In this document: positions 27,401 through 32,192 of the stretch, piece by piece
Position numbering within the stretch: position 1 is the first letter of the stretch
Layout of the letters: each line of letters starts with the position of its first letter
Origin: Accumulibacter sp.
GTDB lineage: Bacteria > Pseudomonadota > Gammaproteobacteria > Burkholderiales > Rhodocyclaceae
Length of the DNA: 32,192 nucleotides
NCBI RefSeq assembly: GCF_023806565.1
Contig: NZ_JAMTDV010000040.1
Span: 1-32,192, forward strand
Direction: 5' to 3'
Made by a program: the position numbers and the translations under genes
The notes under the pieces: generated by a model
Database searches by the model: none
The model's input: only the letters and a program-made list of their open reading frames with translations
What the model was told of the DNA's origin: nothing

Positions 27401-30400
27401 TCGGCGTTTACCGGCGAAAACGGGCCGCCGGCGACGTGATAGGAGACGTTCAACTCGCCGGAGATATTGTTCGTCCGATACACGTCAAATAGCAAATTCG
27501 TCGTCCCGGCATTTCCTTCGGGTACGCGGTCGGACCTCGCGGCGACGGTCAGTACAGACTGCGGCATTTGTGGCTCAGCGACGACTTCCAGCGGGGTAAC
27601 GGGATCGCCCACTTGCGTCGCCCCGATCACATAATCCGGATCGTGGGTCAGCGCGAAGTCGAGGATCGCCCCCTGGCGCACCACGGGATCGGTAATTCCG
27701 GCCGCATCGACCTGGCGTGTCGCCTCTTCCACTACCGTTGGAGGCAGCATGTCCAGCGTCACCGCATGACTCGGGATCGACCGGTCGGTGAAGGTCTGCG
27801 TGTTTTCGCCAGGCGAATAGTCGAACAGCGACGTGGCGTCGCTGACCCGCCAGGATTCGGCAAAGGCACCATAGAGATCGGCAAAAGCGACCGGCTGGGC
27901 AAGAACCGTACCGTCTGCGAGCGCAAGGTCATCGTGCGTGTCCTGGTTGAAATTGCCGAGCAGGCCGCGCACCGACCCCGGCTGGCGGCCATTGGCCAGC
28001 ATCAGACCGAGGTCCAGATGACTGCCGAAATCCTCGACACTGACCACGTCCCCCGCTGCCGTGGTGATCGTAAAGACGGTACCGCTACGCTCGACGCTAC
28101 CCCCGCCAACCGACGTGGAAGTGCCGTCAGCGAGGCTGATCACCGCACCGTCAATGCGCAAGATATCGGGCCGATCCGTATCGACGGTCACGCGATGCCC
28201 CGCGGCGACCTCGACGGCGATCGCGCTGATGGACGAGGCCAAGTTTCCCACGGGCTTCGTTCGCATCTGCACCGAAAGCGGTTCGCCCGCGATGCTCTCG
28301 ACGAGCACGAACTCGCCGGCGGCCTGAAAGTCATAAGCGAGACCGTCGAGCGTGATCATGTGGGGATCACCCCGTGGTCGGGTGGGCGGGTCGTCATCCA
28401 GGATCGTTCCATGGGCGCTCACGTTGTCCAATATCACGGTGTCCATCCCCGGATCGAGAATGGTGACCGTGTAATGCCGATCGGGTGCATTCACCGTGTC
28501 GTTTGCCGAGGGCACATATATCCTCGCAGTCGAACTATTCTTGGCAAATGTTATGCTGCCCTGCCCGGAAACGTCTCCTGTAATCTCGTAACTCAAAGTC
28601 AACGGTGCATTGATGTTCCCCATCCGCGATACCTGAAAAACCGCGGTCTGTCCTTCGGGCACCGACTGGGAGTTGCCGATACTAACCGTCTGGCCGCAAT
28701 GGAGCAGCGTTACGCTTCCACCTCCGGTCAGTTGAATAAGCGTATCGAGGATGCCATCGCCCCCATAATCCACAAGACTCTTTGACAACCGGGAAGTACC
28801 GAAATACTCGAGCCGGTCATTCCCCTCTTCATAATCGTGAATGTAATCGTCCCCGTTGCCGGACTGCAGGTAAAAGACATCGCCACCGCTACCGCCGAAA
28901 AGATCGTCGTTTCCCCCACCACCCGCTATGAAGTCGATGTTTCCCCCGCCGTAAATCGTGTCTTCGCCGTCGCCACCGTACAGGGTATCCTGGCCAGAGG
29001 CTCCCCGGATAATGTCGCTCCTCGCCGTGCCGTCCAGGTGGTAGTCGTACCCGAGTACCGATCCGCCGCCGGGAATTGGAACAACAATATTCCCCACCGT
29101 GAGCTGATGAACATAGTTCCCCGGGCGATTGGCCGAGTAGTCGAAACCCACCGCGTTCAATATGGTGGCCGTCGTCTCGTGGCAATTCGGACCAAACACC
29201 GAGTAGCCCAGGTGCAGGGCATCGACATTCCTCGCCTGCTGTTTCATCACGTCCCAAACGTCTGCCGGATTTCGCGTGCCGAGGTCCAGAATCGCGGCGT
29301 TGGACTGCACATAATGGTCCCTGAATCTTGCATCCTTGGTTGCGCTCAAGGGGACGTCAATCGCAACCATCAATGGCGCCGACAAGCCGTCGTTATGTTC
29401 CGATATCGCCCTTTCCTCACCGAACTCCGGCTTGTAGATCAGATAGGAATGAACGCCATAATACGTTCCAACCCACTTGTCGAATGCCAAAGTAAACAGG
29501 TCCATAGGCCTGCACTCGACTGCAATGTGCGAGTCATCCATGATCAGTGCGGTAGCCAAAGCATTGCCGCTACTCGCCGCCGTCGACTGGGCCATGGCCG
29601 CGTGCTGCGACTCATCCGCCGGTTTCGGCGCAACCCAACTCGCGCTCACCTGGAAAGACTCGCTCCCTTCCACGTCATCGTCGGCGGAAACGGGCACGCT
29701 GATGGTTTTCTCGAACTCACCCGCCGCGAAGCTGATCGTCCCCGAAGGATACGCGCCACCGAAGTCGTTGGCGTCTGCTGCATTCTGGCCGATTCCCTCG
29801 ATCCGGTAACTTACATCCAGGGCAGCGGACAGGTCACCGTTCCGCTGCACGAGGAAAGATCGGAGCGAGCCGGTTTCGCCTTCCGGTGCGGCTGCTTCCA
29901 CCGGGGTAATGCTGACTCCGATCATTCCATCGTCGTCAAGAATGGCCGTTGTCGCCGTCGCGACGTCAATTACCGCGTTATCTACGGCGGCAATCTTGAC
30001 CACGAAAGACTCATTGGGTTCGGCTTGAGTATCTCCGGCCACATTCACGACAATCTCGCGCGAGGTTTCGCCAGGAGCAAAGGTAACCGATCCCGCAGGA
30101 AAACCACCGCCGAAGTCTGTGGTGTCGGCTGATTCGCTTCCGTACCCCTCGACGTGGTAAAAAACAGTCGAGGATGCCGTGAGATCTCCACTGCGTGAGA
30201 GCTCAAAGCGGACGCCCTTCGGACCGACGTTTCCTTCCGGTTGGTAAGCAGCGACAGCCTGAACGGAAACGGTGGCCGGGAGATCGTCGTTGATCAGCCG
30301 TGCGCCCGCGGCGGCAATTCCGAGCGTCGCACCGATCGGGTTGGCGAGAGTGACCAAGAAATCCTCGTCCGGCTCGATTTCGAGGTCCCCCTTGGCTGCA

Positions 30401-32192
30401 ATCGTGATTAACTTGAACGCTTCGCCGGCAGAGAAAGTCACTGATCCGGCTGGCCACTGGTCGCCAAAGTCCGAGGAATTCGTCGGGTTTTCCCCGCTGC
30501 CGGCAACGGCAAAATCTACCGTAGACGCCTCCGCCAGACTTCCTGTTCGAGTGAGGAGAAACTCAAATGCAACGTCGCCGCTGTTCCCTTCGACTCGGGA
30601 GTCTGCCAGCGCCTGGATCGATACTTCGGCCGTCCCGTCGTCGTTTCCGATGAATCCAAGAGCTTCTGACCCGGTCACAAGCGCGTTCGTGGGATGGTCG
30701 AGCGTCAGAGCGAATGCTTCTCTCGCTTCGCGATCCGTGTCGCCCGAAACAGCGATCTGGATCGTCTGCTCGCTTTCGCCAGGCGCAAAAGTCACGACAC
30801 CACCAAGCAGGAGCCCGCCAAAGTCGGCGGCATCAACCGGGTCCGCGGATTCGCCGGCAACGCTGTAGTGAACGGTGCTGGATTGCGTCAAATCCCCCGA
30901 GCGCATAACGCGGAAGAGGAACCCGGTGGTCCCGGTATCGCCTTCCGGCTTGCTCGCGTCGACCGCTTCGGCCCAGACGTAGACCGGACTGTCGTCGTTG
31001 ACGATCGTGCTTTCGGCGGTGCGGGTATCGATGGCGACGCCGCTTGGGTTGCCCAGGGTGACAGAAAACGCCTCGTCGCTTTCAAAGTCTCTGTCGTCGT
31101 GGCTCGCGACTTCGATCACCTTCGCCGTCTCGCCAGGGTCGAAGTGGATCGTGCCCGTGGGCAACACCCCCCCGAAATCCGCAGCATCGGCGGCGCTCGC
31201 GCCGCTGCCCGCGACAACCCAGTCCACGCTCGCCGCCTGCGACAGATCCCCGGCACGATGAACGGTGAAGGTGAACGGCCTTACGGCGCCATCCGACTCG
31301 CTACGTTCGGCGACGTCAGCCGTGACCCAGACGGTCGGCTGCGTATCGTCGCTGCGAATGACCGCGCTCGCGGAATCGACGCCCAGACTCGCTCCGCGCG
31401 GATAGGAGAGCTGCACGGAAAAACCCTCGTCGCCTTCAACCTGGGTATCTCCGGCGATGTGGATCGTGATCTGCTTGCTGGATTCGCCGGGAACGAAAGT
31501 CACGGTCTCCGCGGGCAGCGAGCCGCCGAAATCGGCGGCGTCCGCGGGGGAGTTACCGCTGCCGACGACGCGCCAATCGACCGTGCTCGCACGGCTGAGA
31601 TCGCCGATACGGGTCAGCGTGAAAGTGTAGGGAGTGAAGCCGTCATCGCCTTCCCAGCGCTCGGCGTCGACAGCGGCCACCGATACGTCCGTATCGTCAT
31701 TGCGGATCGTCGCGGACGCATTGCCAACAGCGATCTCCGCACCCACGGGGTTGAACAGCCGCAGCACGAACTGCTCGTCGTGCTCGACGAGTTGGTCAGC
31801 GGAAACCGGAATGCTGACCAACTGGCGGGATTCACCTGGTGCAAAGCGGACCACGCCGGCGGGAAGGGCTCCACCAAAATCTTCCGCGCTGGCCGGCGCG
31901 TCGCCTGCGCCGAGCACCGCGAAATCAACCGAGCTTGCCTGAGTAAGCTCTCCGAAGCGATCAACCTCGAAATGAAAAACCGCGCCGGTGGTATCCCCCT
32001 CGGGCTTGCTGCGGTCCAGCGCAGCGACCAGCAATCCGGTAGAAACGTCCGAACTCCATACGTCGTCGGTCAGGATGTTCGCGACGCTCACGATGTCGTG
32101 CAACGAAGCTCCCGAAACCGTGGTCAGCAGTTGACCACCGCTCGCCGGATCTCCCCAGGTCACCACCGATCCGTCGGCGCGCAGCGCGGCAA
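24403..32192 (-). CDS. Giant Calx-beta / RTX / VWD surface protein (5' end beyond the window)
   Basis: About 2,596 residues are visible without a stop, and the frame runs out of the window at 32192, so the N-terminus is missing. In protein order: a fragment LRADGSVVTWGD (about 32130-32185), typical of RCC1-like DGSVVTWG repeats; seven Calx-beta repeats (about 32070-29531); a 150-residue domain with GVHSYLIYK and GPNCHETTATILNAVG (about 29530-29090); RTX-type GGxGxD calcium repeats (about 29035-28800); a divergent Calx-beta (about 28690-28390); a VWD domain beginning GDPHMITLDGLAYDF and including GLLGNFNQDTHDD (about 28370-27840); a helical linker; seven more Calx-beta repeats (about 27565-25053); and a unique C-terminal domain (25050-24403). 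The RTX repeats and acidic Ca-binding repeats suggest type I secretion and an adhesive surface role; this is inference. Confidence 0.9.
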   Translation of the reverse strand, partial: AALRADGSVVTWGDPASGGQLLTTVSGASLHDIVSVANILTDDVWSSDVSTGLLVAALDRSKPEGDTTGAVFHFEVDRFGELTQASSVDFAVLGAGDAPASAEDFGGALPAGVVRFAPGESRQLVSIPVSADQLVEHDEQFVLRLFNPVGAEIAVGNASATIRNDDTDVSVAAVDAERWEGDDGFTPYTFTLTRIGDLSRASTVDWRVVGSGNSPADAADFGGSLPAETVTFVPGESSKQITIHIAGDTQVEGDEGFSVQLSYPRGASLGVDSASAVIRSDDTQPTVWVTADVAERSESDGAVRPFTFTVHRAGDLSQAASVDWVVAGSGASAADAADFGGVLPTGTIHFDPGETAKVIEVASHDDRDFESDEAFSVTLGNPSGVAIDTRTAESTIVNDDSPVYVWAEAVDASKPEGDTGTTGFLFRVMRSGDLTQSSTVHYSVAGESADPVDAADFGGLLLGGVVTFAPGESEQTIQIAVSGDTDREAREAFALTLDHPTNALVTGSEALGFIGNDDGTAEVSIQALADSRVEGNSGDVAFEFLLTRTGSLAEASTVDFAVAGSGENPTNSSDFGDQWPAGSVTFSAGEAFKLITIAAKGDLEIEPDEDFLVTLANPIGATLGIAAAGARLINDDLPATVSVQAVAAYQPEGNVGPKGVRFELSRSGDLTASSTVFYHVEGYGSESADTTDFGGGFPAGSVTFAPGETSREIVVNVAGDTQAEPNESFVVKIAAVDNAVIDVATATTAILDDDGMIGVSITPVEAAAPEGETGSLRSFLVQRNGDLSAALDVSYRIEGIGQNAADANDFGGAYPSGTISFAAGEFEKTISVPVSADDDVEGSESFQVSASWVAPKPADESQHAAMAQSTAASSGNALATALIMDDSHIAVECRPMDLFTLAFDKWVGTYYGVHSYLIYKPEFGEERAISEHNDGLSAPLMVAIDVPLSATKDARFRDHYVQSNAAILDLGTRNPADVWDVMKQQARNVDALHLGYSVFGPNCHETTATILNAVGFDYSANRPGNYVHQLTVGNIVVPIPGGGSVLGYDYHLDGTARSDIIRGASGQDTLYGGDGEDTIYGGGNIDFIAGGGGNDDLFGGSGGDVFYLQSGNGDDYIHDYEEGNDRLEYFGTSRLSKSLVDYGGDGILDTLIQLTGGGSVTLLHCGQTVSIGNSQSVPEGQTAVFQVSRMGNINAPLTLSYEITGDVSGQGSITFAKNSSTARIYVPSANDTVNAPDRHYTVTILDPGMDTVILDNVSAHGTILDDDPPTRPRGDPHMITLDGLAYDFQAAGEFVLVESIAGEPLSVQMRTKPVGNLASSISAIAVEVAAGHRVTVDTDRPDILRIDGAVISLADGTSTSVGGGSVERSGTVFTITTAAGDVVSVEDFGSHLDLGLMLANGRQPGSVRGLLGNFNQDTHDDLALADGTVLAQPVAFADLYGAFAESWRVSDATSLFDYSPGENTQTFTDRSIPSHAVTLDMLPPTVVEEATRQVDAAGITDPVVRQGAILDFALTHDPDYVIGATQVGDPVTPLEVVAEPQMPQSVLTVAARSDRVPEGNAGTTNLLFDVYRTNNISGELNVSYHVAGGPFSPVNADDLGGALPARVVHFADGQTLCTITIPVTGDLAVENDEQLTLKIGVDDSAQAGVVLARNSATVTVANDDGTLLPRYAIEAIDAIRPEGNDGETTEFSFRVTRTDNSRDAATIDFAVSGLGSDPVDNDDFSDGVLPSGTLAFAPGQTEQTLRLAIAGDSLLEHNERFQVSLASPSHGVIGTHSAIGMIVNDDAFVTRHSITSDMPSRAEGNEGITEFTFAVTRGGNIDVATTVDFVVSPVGSNPADATDFGGVLPAGTISFGVGDVEKDLTIAVAGDVDAEADEGFLVHLSNPSSGVVVGSGVSSTIVNDDLPAPSLSIWRIGADPVEGSGEGTSVRFALVRSGDLAVSSTVKYDVVGNGPSPADGDDFVGGFGSGVLMFEAGQDFKLLTLGIKGDVALESDESFGIVLSAPTHATIDVGSANALIINDDSLVSVGIASEESAKLEGDTGETDFTFAVSRSGDLTGEAKVAYSVSGSVDSSDFVDDIVPAGVVTFAPGETIKDVVVRVRGDQLAEANEAMVLELSSPVNASLGTFAANATILNDDVLPPPMLSIVAHDPSKAEGDNGATLYSFVVHRSGDTSGTSTVDFSLAGTGPYPADQSDFGGTWPSGTVTFAPGEVEQAITVAVTGDTTIEPDEQFSVNLSNATNATLAVASAIAMIENDDLWHAPTLSIAARDARGAEGNIGVTDFSFVVCRSGDLSVETSVSYGVSGVADASDFAGGSLPAGVVVFAPGSAKEIVHVAVAGDKEIEAQEGFTITLHDPVNGALGIAEATGTILNDDSSSFTIGDAPARPSRSDSSAWARSWSHDGVTITHKADLSDASESYSGVLFSSAGSGVLAGGDVSAGDLGVSGQTLATSAVLQEIDGTEGLRFLLDHEANQISFHLSRFTRDDDGTGFSEAGRLQLFDSDGRLAKETFFYADRLDGSREVTVAAEDGFSQAVFSAGAQKGGDFVYGAYGNADGDGYGTDPFANSLGLHGSDFLIDSVTFTAGYVDLFWAG
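25053..27565 (-). repeat. Calx-beta repeat array, C-terminal set (7 units)
   Basis: Seven tandem protein repeats of about 115-121 residues. Each starts with an S(K/R).EGN/D.G-type turn, has FxVxRxGD, DFGG.LP.G.(V/I).FAPGE and GD...E..E.F.V.L.NP cores, and ends in a NDD signature. The units end near 27195, 26831, 26474, 26119, 25771, 25412 and 25060, so the DNA period is about 348-364 bp. The units differ clearly in sequence, so this is an old rather than a recent expansion. Confidence 0.88.
28800..29035 (-). other. RTX (haemolysin-type) calcium-binding repeats inside the giant gene
   Basis: The encoded run includes SDIIRGASGQDTLYGGDGED, TIYGGGNIDFIAGGGGNDDL and FGGSGGDVFYLQSGNGDD. That is about five nonapeptide-like GGxGxDxLx units, closed by the usual DYEEGNDRLEY segment. 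Such repeats fold on calcium outside the cell and mark type I secretion substrates. Their position in the middle of the chain, not near the C-terminus, is unusual. Confidence 0.88.
29531..32070 (-). repeat. Calx-beta repeat array, N-terminal set (7 units)
   Basis: Seven tandem Calx-beta repeats with the same plan as the C-terminal set. Unit ends (the DD signature) fall near 31692, 31343, 30990, 30640, 30283, 29930 and 29531. Spacing is about 350-357 bp except in the last unit, which is about 45 bp longer because of an insert rich in Ala/Ser/Gln (DESQHAAMAQSTAASS) just before its final strand. The unusual unit directly precedes the His/Cys domain. Confidence 0.88.

Noticed and set aside
27568-30132. 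Two long plus-strand frames (about 405 and 431 codons) opposite the giant gene
   Set aside because: They are shadows of the giant Calx-beta/RTX/VWD coding sequence. Composition is Arg/His/Val-rich without domains.
25053-32070. CRISPR or recent DNA tandem repeat
   Set aside because: The periodicity of about 355 bp comes from diverged Calx-beta protein repeats; there are no short identical repeats with spacers.

Overview
The window is GC-rich, densely coded bacterial DNA. It fits a betaproteobacterium of the Rhodocyclales / Candidatus Accumulibacter kind. That placement is inferred from gene content: a membrane-anchored cytochrome c5, a SatP-type acetate carrier, a stand-alone UDP-4-keto-pentose synthase of the Ralstonia type, PEP-CTERM proteins with a sigma-54 type promoter, and a very large Calx-beta/RTX surface protein. 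No marker gene fixes the species.

Layout. 1-4490: tRNA-Arg(CCG) (-), cytochrome c5-like protein (+), Rep helicase (-), SatP-family acetate/succinate carrier (+), a secreted single-Cache protein (+) and a strong terminator. 4521-9888 (-): a compact arn operon in the order ArnE/F-like flippase, ArnB, ArnC, ArnA-type formyltransferase, UDP-4-keto-pentose synthase (ArnA C-terminal type), ArnD. Neighbouring genes overlap by 4 bp or almost abut. UDP-glucose dehydrogenase (10255, +) is divergent from it and supplies UDP-glucuronate, so the window encodes nearly all of the lipid A 4-amino-4-deoxy-L-arabinose route except the final transferase ArnT.

11666-15559 (+): a triple zinc-ribbon protein; a PEP-CTERM protein preceded by a near-consensus -24/-12 promoter and a 10-bp inverted repeat; a small secreted protein; a CNT-family nucleoside carrier with an altered base-binding motif. 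15636-23251: cobalamin genes in two divergent pairs, cobT/cobU and cobQ/btuF. Between the pairs lie a four-helix membrane protein, a DUF1254/DUF1214 lipoprotein and the decayed remains of a hicAB toxin-antitoxin module.

23615-32192 (-): a PEP-CTERM-like protein lies 44 bp downstream of the 3' part of a giant gene whose start is beyond the window. About 2,596 residues are visible. A piece that looks like the end of a DGSVVTWG repeat is followed by seven Calx-beta repeats. A central block comes next: a domain with separated His and Cys that may be a permuted papain-like fold, RTX calcium repeats, one divergent Calx-beta and a von Willebrand type D domain. Seven more Calx-beta repeats and a C-terminal domain complete it. 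This mosaic is the most unusual object in the window.
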